DNA from: Methanocalculaceae archaeon
Lineage (GTDB): Archaea > Halobacteriota > Methanomicrobia > Methanomicrobiales > Methanocorpusculaceae
DNA length: 16,525 bases
Assembly: GCA_031255895.1 (NCBI GenBank)
Contig: JAIRRQ010000054.1
Coordinates: forward strand, 1 to 16,525
Direction: 5' to 3'
Shown one piece after another: positions 8,156-16,264 of the stretch. How positions within the stretch are numbered: position 1 is the stretch's first letter; each line of letters opens with the position of its first letter. The notes under the pieces were generated by a model. The model saw nothing but the letters and a program-made list of their open reading frames with translations, made no database searches and was not told the DNA's origin. A program made the translations under genes and the position numbers.

Positions 8156-9940
8156 ATGAGTGAGTCGGTAAACGATTTTTCCGATATTCTTTCTCTTCTC
8201 AAAGACAATCCACGAGGGATGTCGATTACAGAGATCGCAGAGGCTGCACACCTCAATCGCAACACTATCGCACGCTACATGGACACACTTCTCGTCTCCG
8301 GACAGGTTGAGCTGCGAACATTTGGAAAAGCGAAAGTTTTCTTCATCTCCAAACGCATTCCAGTTTCTGCTATGCTAAATCTTTCTTCAGATATGGTACT
8401 TTTGGTTGACGAGGATCTTCGTGTGATTCAGGTGAATGATGCGTTGCTCTCCTTTTTGTCCGTAACTTCCAATGAAATCATCGACTCCCTCATCTATGAA
8501 GGCCCCGCAAAACCACTCTGCAGCGATATACTCACGGATCAGATCCGTTGTGCCATCCACGGTGATATTGTCAGAGGTGAATTGCGGATATTCCGAAACA
8601 ATCAAGAATATTATCTGGATCAGAAGGTATATCCGATGGTTCTCGTCGATGGAAAGCCAGGTGTTACCGTTGTTCTCGACGACATCACAGAACATGTCCA
8701 CGCAGAGGCTGCCCTTGAACGGAGTGAAGCAATGTTTCGCATGCTCGTTGAAACGGTGCATGACTGCATTTGGTCAGTGGATGAAAATGCAATCATCTGT
8801 TACATCAGTCCTCAGATTACTGCTATATGTGGCTACACACCTGGTGAGATGATCGGAAGAAAATTTTCTGATTTTATGCCATCAGGTGCAAATGCACGAT
8901 TTTCCTGGGAGCTCACTTCTAGAATATCCCGTGAGAATGGATTTACGTTGTTTGAGTTTCCATTTGTCTGCAAGGACGGGACTCGCATCTACTGCGAATT
9001 TTCTGGGACACCGATGATCCTTGATAAAGAATCGAACATGTTTCTCGGATACAACGGAGCTTTGCGTGACGTCACGGATCGCAGGTATGCTGAATTGGGA
9101 ATCAAACGATGGAAAATGTTCCTTGATTGTGTCATGGACAACATTCCTGGCATCATCATCGTAACAGATGTAAAAACAAATACTATTGTCTATTCCAACC
9201 TCGCAACAGAACACTTCCTGCACATGAACCGATCGGAGATTTGGAATATTCCTTCCTCCAAACTCCTTATCCATCTCGGTTCCACCAACCTGATTAATGC
9301 CCATGATCAGGCGAAGGCGTTTTGCAGGCCAGTCAACATCCAAGAGGATCGCGTTGAGGTGGACGGAGCTATTCGTCACATCTCAGCTCGTGTGCTTCCG
9401 ATGGTCCTTTCCGCGGATCGTGTGTATCTTCTGACGATTATAACCGATATTTCTGACGAAGTAGCTGATCGAAATAATCAGCTGCTGATTCAGGAGTTTG
9501 TGTTTGCGCTTGATAGTGTTTCCAGTACGCAAGATATCTGGGATCTGGTAGTGGAGATGTTGCCGAAAATCATCGGATTTGAAGCAGTTGCCGTGTATCA
9601 ACAAAATATTTCTGGTGACTACGTTTTGTTCGTGTTCAATGGAGGAAAGTTTGATCTAGTAATCCCCCGCGATTCGATTGTGGATCGTATTATCCGCAAA
9701 GGAGAACCAACAATTTTTGACAAGTACCGGATCGATCTGTTCCCTGAAGGAACTTTCTCCATCATGAACAATCCCGCCTCTCTTGTTCTCCTGCCAATTG
9801 TGCATGAAAACAAAACGGTTGCCTGCATTGTGCTTGGTTCAGCCACACAACAGTCGCCGGATACTGTGTTTCGAGGTGTTGTTATGTCCATGTCCTTCCA
9901 GATCAGTACAGTCGTTTCTCGCTGTTTTTTACAGGAATGA
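8156..9940 (+). CDS. Winged-helix, triple-PAS, GAF sensor protein (probable one-component regulator)
   Basis: 594 residues with no transmembrane segment, so probably cytoplasmic. Parts in order: a winged helix-turn-helix at about 7-66 (MSITEIAEAAHLNRNTIARY, then a wing-like VELRTFGKAKVFF); PAS 1 at 72-180 ending VVLDDITEH; a helical linker (AEAALERSEAMF); PAS 2 at 190-310 with ITAICGYTPGEMIGRKFSDF and ending GALRDVTDRR; PAS 3 at about 319-440 ending TIITDISDE; and a GAF-like domain at 445-592. There is no histidine kinase domain, so direct DNA binding in response to a ligand or redox signal is the natural reading; the signal is unknown. The frame stops at TGA (9938-9940) in a linker, and the same frame continues with a fourth PAS domain, so this is probably a shortened product. 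The nearest neighbours give no clear target. Confidence 0.85.
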   Translation: MSESVNDFSDILSLLKDNPRGMSITEIAEAAHLNRNTIARYMDTLLVSGQVELRTFGKAKVFFISKRIPVSAMLNLSSDMVLLVDEDLRVIQVNDALLSFLSVTSNEIIDSLIYEGPAKPLCSDILTDQIRCAIHGDIVRGELRIFRNNQEYYLDQKVYPMVLVDGKPGVTVVLDDITEHVHAEAALERSEAMFRMLVETVHDCIWSVDENAIICYISPQITAICGYTPGEMIGRKFSDFMPSGANARFSWELTSRISRENGFTLFEFPFVCKDGTRIYCEFSGTPMILDKESNMFLGYNGALRDVTDRRYAELGIKRWKMFLDCVMDNIPGIIIVTDVKTNTIVYSNLATEHFLHMNRSEIWNIPSSKLLIHLGSTNLINAHDQAKAFCRPVNIQEDRVEVDGAIRHISARVLPMVLSADRVYLLTIITDISDEVADRNNQLLIQEFVFALDSVSSTQDIWDLVVEMLPKIIGFEAVAVYQQNISGDYVLFVFNGGKFDLVIPRDSIVDRIIRKGEPTIFDKYRIDLFPEGTFSIMNNPASLVLLPIVHENKTVACIVLGSATQQSPDTVFRGVVMSMSFQISTVVSRCFLQE

Positions 9941-10324
9941 CTTCAGCAAGAATGCGATCGTACCAGACATTATCTGAACATCGCAGGAATTATGTTAGTT
10001 GTTGTTCGTAGTGATGGTGTGATCGAGATGATCAATCGATGCGGTGCAAAACATCTCGGGTACTCTGAGACTGATCTGATCGGAGAGAATTGGTTTGAGA
10101 TGATTGTTCCGATAGCAGTACGGGAAAATCGGCTTCAGACATTTGAACTGATGATGTCTGGAATGTTGAATGTCGAGGAACGTGTTTATCGTTGTCCGGT
10201 GTTTTGCGGTGATGGTACAGAAAAATCGATTCTATGGTGTGATTCCCTTCTCCGGGAAGAATGTGGAAATGTTACAGATGTTGTTTTTTCTGGAAAACTC
10301 ATCCTGGATGAGGATAAAGAATAA
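9941..10324 (+). pseudogene. Fourth PAS domain of the upstream sensor, cut off by an in-frame TGA
   Basis: The sensor's frame continues without a shift past its TGA for 127 codons to TAA at 10322-10324. It begins LQQECDRTRHYLNIAGIM, a typical linker into a PAS domain, followed by INRCGAKHLGYSETDLIGEN and a normal PAS ending. One base change (CGA to TGA) would explain the break; the repaired protein would be 722 residues. A separate 110-residue product is possible from ATG 9992, which has AGGA 4 bases upstream, but it would lack the linker helix and the first PAS residues. Sequencing error or readthrough are other explanations. The original protein evidently ended after this domain, still without a kinase. 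Confidence 0.7.
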
Positions 10325-10382
10325 TTTTTTGATGATGCGGAGCCGATGTGGAGTTCTCATCAACATTTTTCCCATTCTCTTC

Positions 10383-11132
10383 CTATGCATCATAATATTT
10401 ATTACATAATATATCAATTGCAATGTCATACATAGTTTCGTTCAGATCCACTGTAATGCCGTTACGGTTAAAGATCGTGGGAAGAAATTGAGATAATGCA
10501 TCATCACTACAATTGTCCGTTATGATGATCCCTACTTCGTGAATGACGCGGTGAATATCTATCTGTCGACAGAAATCCGGCGTTGATGCTGTTTCATCCA
10601 ACGGAAGGATTAGTGATTCTTGCAATTTTTTTCAAATATCTTACATATATCCTCGAAGTTTTGTAATTTCAACGATGAAAATAGGTAGATGATATGATAC
10701 ATTTCAATCTCACTATTAATCGAGGATTCACCGTTTATCCCCTAACGATCTCAGATTGAATGATGGTCGGCGTTATACACGATATATGAGTAGTGGATTC
10801 TGATGTGTCTGTGGGTGTGCGTGCGTCATAAGTATCTGGATTTTCCTCGTTTACAAAAAATTGTCACTGAATTTCATCAGTGGACAGAAGTTGACTGAAA
10901 TCTCAGTTTATGTTCTGAAAAAAAGGATGTTTGTTCTGCCGCAGAGTGAGATGGAGTCTGCTCCTGCGGCACGTATCAATTCAGGTGAGACAAATTCACA
11001 GATAGTGTCAATGACTGATTTTTCACGAGAGAGTGAGCGAATCCTCAAAAAAGATTTCCGATGTGTTCCGGAAAAAGTGTCAAATTCTGTTGGGAATTCA
11101 TTCATTGATGTGTTCGTCTGCAAACGGCGCAT
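10383..11132 (-). pseudogene. Decayed 2-hydroxyacyl-CoA dehydratase family gene (HgdB/MJ0007-like)
   Basis: Several minus-strand pieces align in order with the HgdB-like proteins of methanogens, such as MJ0007, which bind an iron-sulfur cluster and are normally about 370-420 residues. Piece 1 (11132-10911) has CEFVSPELIRAAGA then SLCGRTN, matching the family's TPKEIILAAG and LCGTR. After an in-frame TAA (10910-10908) the same frame reads SVNFCPLMKFSDNF, matching NLCPLIKSSYGF, then stops again at 10853-10851. About 120 residues of the middle, including the second cysteine region, are missing. Piece 3 (10741-10613, another frame) begins GINGESSINSEIEMYHIIYL. A frame change at a run of seven T (10626-10632) leads to piece 4 (10625-10383), with IHRVIHEVGIIITDNCSDDA, matching the third cysteine region. 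The C-terminus is absent. The family is from memory; the decay is plain in the sequence. Confidence 0.65.
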
Positions 11133-11183
11133 ATAGTATTTCTGTCTAACAGACGATGAATTCCTTATTTATCGTTCATGTCC

Positions 11184-11192
11184 AATATATAA
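11184..11192 (+). promoter_or_regulatory. Possible TATA box for the fbp operon
   Basis: AATATATAA lies only about 19 bp before the fbp ATG, slightly closer than the usual 25-27 bp to a start site. A second candidate, CTTATTTATC (11164-11173), would give a leader of about 13 bases. No ribosome binding site precedes the ATG, so a short or absent leader is likely. The same A+T patch could also have served the divergent pseudogene at 10383-11132. Confidence 0.35.
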
Positions 11193-11206
11193 CCCAGTGA
11201 ATACTC

Positions 11207-12097
11207 ATGACGATCCTACAGAAATATCTCGAAAACTCAGGCGTATGTGAGGACCTCTGCAAAATAATTGTACTAATTGCGGATCAGGCAACATCCATAC
11301 GCGAAGCATTCATTGGTAATCAAAGTCATGCTGATTCAACAAACGCATCCGGAGAACAACAAACTACGATGGATATCTGGGTCGATACACATATTACTCG
11401 CATCCTTGCGAAGAGTGGACTTGTGCATGTGATTGCCTCCGAGGAACAGGATGACATTACTACATTTTCCTCGTCGTCAAAGTATTCGGTAGTGATGGAT
11501 CCACTGGATGGCTCATCACTGATTTCAGTGAATATGTGCGTCGGTACAATTGTTGGCATTTATAATGGTGACATACTGCAACCTGGAAAAAACCTGGAAG
11601 CTGCGTTTTACATGCTCTACGGTCTGATGACGACACTAACGTTGTCCGTTGGACGTGGTGTTGCCATTTTTGCCCTGAATAGTGATGGTGTGTATCAGAT
11701 GCTCGAGGACAATGTGCAAATTCCGGAAGGAAATCTTTATGGTTCGGGTGGCCTTCGAATGGAGTGGTTGCCGAAACATTCGAAATTCATTGCAGACATT
11801 GAGGCTGCTGGAGGTAAGAACCGGTATTCAGGTTCGTTTGTTGCGGACTTCCATCAGGTGCTGAAATATGGAGGTGTGTATGCGTATCCTTCAACGATGA
11901 AATCTCCAGATGGAAAGTTACGATTAGTGTTCGAGGTTAATCCGATAGGCTTTCTGGCAATCCAGGCAGGTGGAGCTGTTTCAAACGGTGTTTCAAACAC
12001 GCTTGCGATAGCGCCTGCGAAGGTACACCAGAGAACACCAATTTACATTGGTAGCCGCGGCATGATTGAGGCAATCGAAAAGATCCATAACGCGTAA
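11207..12097 (+). CDS. fbp: Class I fructose-1,6-bisphosphatase
   Basis: This 296-residue enzyme removes the 1-phosphate of fructose 1,6-bisphosphate, the last dedicated step towards fructose 6-phosphate in gluconeogenesis. Family blocks are present in order: NASGEQQTTMDI (46-57); metal-binding IASEEQDD (77-83); DPLDGSS (98-104) with metal ligands Asp98 and Asp101; VGTIVGIY; NRYSGSFVADFHQVLK (205-220); and PDGKLRL followed by FEVNP (234-246), with the substrate lysine and metal-ligand Glu243. DPLDGSS is followed by LIS instead of the common NID, a small deviation near the active site. It is somewhat shorter than the Escherichia coli enzyme, with shortened central loops. Class I FBPase is a bacterial/eukaryotic type found patchily in archaea, which suggests old transfer. 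A homologue of the archaeal FBP aldolase/phosphatase follows after 3 bp. Confidence 0.92.
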   Translation: MTILQKYLENSGVCEDLCKIIVLIADQATSIREAFIGNQSHADSTNASGEQQTTMDIWVDTHITRILAKSGLVHVIASEEQDDITTFSSSSKYSVVMDPLDGSSLISVNMCVGTIVGIYNGDILQPGKNLEAAFYMLYGLMTTLTLSVGRGVAIFALNSDGVYQMLEDNVQIPEGNLYGSGGLRMEWLPKHSKFIADIEAAGGKNRYSGSFVADFHQVLKYGGVYAYPSTMKSPDGKLRLVFEVNPIGFLAIQAGGAVSNGVSNTLAIAPAKVHQRTPIYIGSRGMIEAIEKIHNA

Positions 12098-12100
12098 AGT

Positions 12101-12943
12101 ATGGTAACGACTATTTCCGTGTTTGCTATGTCTCTTGGCGGTATCGCAGGATCTGCGGCGATATTTCCAGATGTATTGCAGAGGGCGGCAGAGGTGCTGA
12201 AAGAGGCAGAAGGGTCACTTCTAACTGATTCAATGGTGACGCATATTGCCGATCGGCTGGTGTTGTTGATGGTGCATGGTCACGACGATGCGTCGCCATT
12301 GATCATGACTCTGAGGGATGCGGCAGTTGCCGCAGCTGAGGAGATTGCAGGGAAGAGGCGATTGTTCTGCCGTAAGATGAAACCTGTGACGTGTGATTTG
12401 TCGTTTGTAGAACGAGAGAGCGAACCGTTTGTACTGTTTCTTGCAGATGCAAGTAATCCTGCGTTCTGGAATGGTGCTCTGATTTCCCAGTTTGCCGATC
12501 CGTTTACAACACCATCTCTTGTGGATGGAAAAGGCTTCATGTTCTGCACAGAGGATACATCAATGTTTCAAACACCGCTGGATTTGCATCGATTGATTGT
12601 TGCAGCGAAGAATTCTGCGATAGTGAGTGTCGTTTCTGATGCATCCACCCCTGCGGCATCAGCAGGCTCAGGTGTTGTAATGATAGCTCGTGCAGAGCAT
12701 CCTTATCCAGCCACCTCTGAGCTCTGCGGTGTATTTGCCCGTTCTTGCATATCTTCGGAAGGTATTCTTTGTCCGGTGAGCCTCTGCGACGGTAGAACGG
12801 TTGTAAAGGGTGTTGTCCCGGTGGTGGCTCTCGGTTTTTCCGTTGTTGCCGGAAAACTCTCTGGTCCGGTGGATCTCTTCGATAATCCGGTGTTTGACGT
12901 TGCACGAGATGTTGCCGGAAAATTTTTCGGCTTCCTTCAATAA
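12101..12943 (+). CDS. Shortened, catalytically altered homologue of archaeal FBP aldolase/phosphatase (probable pseudoenzyme)
   Basis: This 280-residue protein aligns along its length with the bifunctional FBP aldolase/phosphatase (type V) of archaea, normally about 370-390 residues. Matching blocks: TTISV...GGIAG (3-17), THIADRL..LMVH (47-59), ERESEPFVLFLAD (104-116), FADPFTTPSLV (131-141), VVALGFSVVAGKLSGPVDLFD (241-261). Key positions have changed, using remembered Sulfolobus/Thermoproteus numbering: Asp11 is Ser11, His18 is Ser18, Asp53 is Arg52, Lys133 is Ala117, the Schiff-base lysine aligns with Arg232, and the SHYGP segment with the catalytic tyrosine is gone. The Gln-Asp loop is deleted and the protein ends about 90 residues early. 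Neither activity should survive. The frame is intact, with normal codon use and only 3 bp after fbp, so it is probably translated with it. A regulatory or scaffolding role beside the class I FBPase is inference. Confidence 0.75.
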   Translation: MVTTISVFAMSLGGIAGSAAIFPDVLQRAAEVLKEAEGSLLTDSMVTHIADRLVLLMVHGHDDASPLIMTLRDAAVAAAEEIAGKRRLFCRKMKPVTCDLSFVERESEPFVLFLADASNPAFWNGALISQFADPFTTPSLVDGKGFMFCTEDTSMFQTPLDLHRLIVAAKNSAIVSVVSDASTPAASAGSGVVMIARAEHPYPATSELCGVFARSCISSEGILCPVSLCDGRTVVKGVVPVVALGFSVVAGKLSGPVDLFDNPVFDVARDVAGKFFGFLQ

Positions 12944-12996
12944 GATTTATGCGATGTACCTGTGGAACGGATGATTTTTCATATATTATTGACTCT

Positions 12997-13035
12997 GGAA
13001 ATATTTTTCCTATGACTTTTATTTTGTTGTGATTC
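12997..13035 (+). terminator. Terminator of the fbp operon
   Basis: A 5-bp stem with a 4-base loop (GGAAA 12997-13001, TTTCC 13006-13010) is followed by a T-rich run (CTTTTATTTTGTTG). It begins 54 bp after the last stop codon of the two-gene unit. Confidence 0.45.
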
Positions 13036-14400
13036 TACGAAAAAATCTAATCTGTAATTTTTATTCACATCGTTTTTTTAAGAATTGTTTGTCAAGTAAA
13101 CATTATCGTTTTTCACGACGTTTCTCTGAATTTTATGTAAAAATGCATCTTTTGATGTTCTCAATCTTTCTTTTTTATCGTTGTGGCTTCGATCTGGCAT
13201 AGTCTCGTTGTATTCTAAAATAAAATTCAAAAATATCGCGAATTTTGGTTTGTATTGTTGGGTCAATACAGGCAAACTGTCGGTTGCTGTGATGAGTAAT
13301 GTTCATGTAAGATGCGATGCAGGATTTCGGGATGAGTTGGTTTTTATGAGTGGGTTGTCGTTTTGATCCGAGGTAATTCGGACGAATATTACGCATTTTG
13401 TGTGTTTTTTGAGTTGATTTCTTCATCTATTACTGGAACGAAAATTTTGGATTCTACTTCAGAGGTGAAGGAGGAGATTGTGGTGTTTGTCTGGTGGGAG
13501 GAAACATCAGTGAAGTTTTTGAATGTGATTCGATTGATAGATGGTACTGGTAGGACGATGATGTGTGTGCTTGTGATTTGGTCGTTCGGTGTGTTTTGGC
13601 ATGAGAATATACTTCTGGATCGCGCCGTGAAATATCACGATGGTGATCCGAGTGTGATCGTGCTGGTAATGAGATAAGTTAGAAACATTTCCATCGAATA
13701 GAGGCATATTTCTGAAAAATTTGATGCATCTGTTTGAGTTTTTGGATATGATTGATAGACATTGGATACACATTGAATCTCTGCAAGGGATATTATGACT
13801 GTGGCAGATGTATTTTCCTAGAAATAGGTGCAGTTGTATCTTACTTGGAATTTTGTGGAGAGTGTCGAATGGTTTACGAAGTCTCCTCTGAAGATTCCAG
13901 AGAATGTGAATTTCTATTACTATCCTAGGATATCGTCTCAGGAGATAGAGTTATATTCTTGTGTTTTCGCTGATTATATTGTAGTATTCGACTGATCTCA
14001 GATATCTGTACCGAGTCACTGCAATTGTGTACCTATTTTTCGGATGTTTGGTCATGTTGGTCGTGTGGAGGGGAATTTGACATATGTTATTGTCCATGTA
14101 GATTGGACGAAGGGGCGTGGGTCATTGATTTGCACTGATGTATCTGGACCAAGTTTTTGCGAAGATCGGTTGCGGTGGTTTGGAACATTGGTTTATTGAT
14201 TTCAGTAAGGCAAAAACTCTTCAAAGGAATAGTATTATATGTCTCTCCTTTCGTGGATTATCGTTGAGCTGGAAAAAATTGGTTTTGGGTATCTGCTTTT
14301 TCGAATAGGAATGGCATGGTCTGTTTCCTCCTTTTTCACTGATTCCAGCAAATCTTTCTTATGATTTTTGTTTTTTATGAGATATGATGTGTTGGTATTT

Positions 14401-14419
14401 AAAAAAACAAAAAAATTAT
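14401..14419 (-). terminator. T-tract terminator after ABCE1
   Basis: On the minus strand two long T runs (TTTTTTTG then TTTTTT) begin about 27 bp after the ABCE1 stop codon. Long T-tracts without a stable hairpin are the usual archaeal termination signal. Confidence 0.55.
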
Positions 14420-14445
14420 TCAAGGATGAATTTTGCCGATATTTC

Positions 14446-16260
14446 CTATCTGTTTTTTTCCGTTGTGGTGTCGAAAGAGATTGTCACGTCGAGATTGTCA
14501 TGGTTGTAATAGTAGTACTCACCTGCTGTTTTCTGTTCACGATCAAGATACGATCCTGGTTTATTGATCCGTGGACGTCCCGTCTTGTCACGGCGGAAGG
14601 TGATGCCCAAGAGACCAAGAAATTTATTCATACCCTCTTTCATTTCAAAGGGACCCGTGGCAAAACCATTCGCACCTGGTACTCCGTCGAAGACCAGTAG
14701 TCGTTCACTAATCATATCGATTGTGTACACATCGTGATCGATCACCATGACGCCAACACCCTTGTTCTCTGCCACACGTTTTATCACTTTCGTGGTCATG
14801 AGTCGCTGCTCCACATCAAGATGTGCACTCGGTTCATCCAGAATGTACAAATCAGCATCTTGCGACAGGCATATGGCAATTGCTACGCGTTGGAGTTCTC
14901 CGCCGGAAAGATGCCTCATCTCTGACTGCAAAAGTGGTGCTAAACCAAGTGGTTCCAAAATTTCGTGCTGATAGTGTGATGAATCGAATCGTTTTGTTAC
15001 TTGTCGCAATAGGTATTCCACCGTGTCCGAGGTGTTTGCCGTCACATGCTGTGGTTTGTAAGAAATAGTCACTGTGTCTATTTTCTCTCCTTCGTCTGGT
15101 GTCTCAATGCCTGCAAGCAGTTTGGCAAACGTTGATTTTCCAATGCCGTTTGCACCGACAATGCCTAAAACTTCCCCACGTCTGATCTCCCCACCCGCAA
15201 CCTTCAGTGTGAATCCAGGGTATGTCTTTGCCATTTCCGGAATTTTCATTAAAATTTCACGCTCTACATCGCTTTCGTGTCCGCGGGTTTCGAACACTAC
15301 TGGATAGTCGCGAATACGGATGTTTTCTTCTGTGACGAATCCATCTAAATACTGATTCACACCGATGCGAACACCTTTTGGTCGTGTAATAATGCCGAAT
15401 GCTGTTGGCTTTCCGTAGGCGATGTGGATTGTTTCTGCAACCATGTCCAGAATTGCAATATCATGCTCGATTAAAATTACTGGGTGCGATTCTGCAAGTT
15501 CGCGGATCAGTTTTGCTGCGGTAATTCTCTGGTAGATGTCTAAAAACGGGGTAACTTCATCAAAAAAGTAGATATCAGCATCCTTGGACAATGCAACTGT
15601 GAGCGCGACACGTTGGAGCTCTCCGCCAGAGAGTGCGGAGAGATCTTTCTCAAGAATAGTACCCAAGACAAGTTCTTTGGCGAGATGTTGTTGCCGTTTT
15701 CGTTCGTCATTCGCGTTGAACAGATCTCTGACAGTTCCATTGAATACTTTGGGGATAATATTGATGTGCTGTGGTTTGATGGAGGCTCGAATCGTCTTCT
15801 TTGCTACCTTTTGCAGGTAATCCAGCAGCTCGGTTCCGGCATAGGATTTAAAAATCTCGTCCCAGGAAATTTCTTGCTCGAATATGCCGAGATTTGGTTT
15901 TATTTGTCCAGAAAGGATTTTCATTGCGGTTGATTTCCCGATACCATTCGGACCGAGAACGCCTGTGACTTTGCCTGCAATCGGGTAGGGTAGGCCATAA
16001 AGGACAAACGTGTTAGGTCCGTAGCGATGGACTGGAGTATCTAGCTCTTCTGGGAGTTGGATGATGTCCAGTGCCTCGAACGGGCATTTTTTGCTGCAGA
16101 TACCGCAACCAACGCATAATTCTTCGGAAATTTCGGCATGGTCGTGTTCGCCGATCTGAATAGTCTCATCACCAGTACGTACCCGCGGGCAATAAGCTAT
16201 GCATTCCTGTCCACATTTCCTGACATGGCACCGATCCTTGTGAACGATGGCAATCCTCAT
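14446..16260 (-). CDS. Ribosome-recycling ATPase ABCE1 (Rli1), Fe-S/twin-ABC protein
   Basis: This 604-residue cytosolic ATPase splits ribosomes into subunits after termination, working with release factor aRF1 or Pelota. The N-terminal ferredoxin-like domain has eight cysteines (11, 16, 20, 24, 49, 52, 55, 59) for two 4Fe-4S clusters. NBD1 has Walker A GPNGIGKST (103-111), signature LSGGELQR (from 210), Walker B ending FFDE and switch His266. NBD2 has GANGIGKST (369-377), LSGGELQR (from 451), LYILDEPSAHLD and His509. In NBD1 the common DEPSSYLD reads DEVTPFLD, a variant I recall in other methanogens. The C-terminus GRPRINKPGSYLDREQK is conserved; about 18 extra residues follow. The start 16260 gives the canonical MRIAIVHKDRC. 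It lies 4 bp after the membrane-protein gene, so the two are probably cotranscribed. Confidence 0.97.
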   Translation of the reverse strand: MRIAIVHKDRCHVRKCGQECIAYCPRVRTGDETIQIGEHDHAEISEELCVGCGICSKKCPFEALDIIQLPEELDTPVHRYGPNTFVLYGLPYPIAGKVTGVLGPNGIGKSTAMKILSGQIKPNLGIFEQEISWDEIFKSYAGTELLDYLQKVAKKTIRASIKPQHINIIPKVFNGTVRDLFNANDERKRQQHLAKELVLGTILEKDLSALSGGELQRVALTVALSKDADIYFFDEVTPFLDIYQRITAAKLIRELAESHPVILIEHDIAILDMVAETIHIAYGKPTAFGIITRPKGVRIGVNQYLDGFVTEENIRIRDYPVVFETRGHESDVEREILMKIPEMAKTYPGFTLKVAGGEIRRGEVLGIVGANGIGKSTFAKLLAGIETPDEGEKIDTVTISYKPQHVTANTSDTVEYLLRQVTKRFDSSHYQHEILEPLGLAPLLQSEMRHLSGGELQRVAIAICLSQDADLYILDEPSAHLDVEQRLMTTKVIKRVAENKGVGVMVIDHDVYTIDMISERLLVFDGVPGANGFATGPFEMKEGMNKFLGLLGITFRRDKTGRPRINKPGSYLDREQKTAGEYYYYNHDNLDVTISFDTTTEKNR

Positions 16261-16264
16261 GGTA

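Larger units (their letters stand above)
12944..14445. other. 1.5-kb stretch without an intact gene
   Basis: The first part (to about 13180) is A+T-rich and holds the fbp operon terminator. From about 13380 to 14230 the plus strand is G+T-rich and C-poor and looks like worn coding sequence. One plus-strand frame runs from about 13832 to 14197 broken only by a TGA near 13996. It contains IPENVNFYYYPRISSQEIEL and, after the stop, VIVHVDWTKGRGSLICTDVS. The latter faintly recalls the strand-turn-strand of DDE transposases before their catalytic Glu, but no Glu in a usable context follows. No terminal inverted repeats were found. The longest open frames on both strands overlap and resemble no family I know. 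Confidence 0.5.

Noticed and set aside
9938..9940. TGA as a selenocysteine codon in the sensor gene
   Set aside because: It is in a linker, not a redox site, no selenoprotein family is involved, and methanogen selenoprotein decoding is known mainly in Methanococcales and Methanopyrus. A nonsense change is simpler.
10861..11136. 91-codon plus-strand frame before fbp
   Set aside because: It is antisense to the HgdB-like fragment, which has recognisable family motifs; the plus-strand product has none.
13288..13300. GTGATGA resembling box C of a C/D guide RNA
   Set aside because: No matching D box (CTGA) at a suitable distance and no paired C'/D' motifs.
13175..13426. 83-codon minus-strand frame rich in basic residues
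   Set aside because: No ribosome binding site or recognisable motif, and low-complexity composition in a decayed region.
13363..13677. 104-codon plus-strand frame starting at TTG
   Set aside because: Its Val/Trp/Gly-rich composition follows from G+T-rich DNA, another frame overlaps it on the opposite strand, and I recognise no domain. It may be part of the worn region but is not an intact gene.
15521..15560. Unusual Walker B of ABCE1 NBD1 (DEVTPFLD instead of DEPSSYLD)
   Set aside because: The catalytic Glu is kept and I recall similar variants in other methanogen ABCE1 proteins, so it is lineage variation rather than loss of function.
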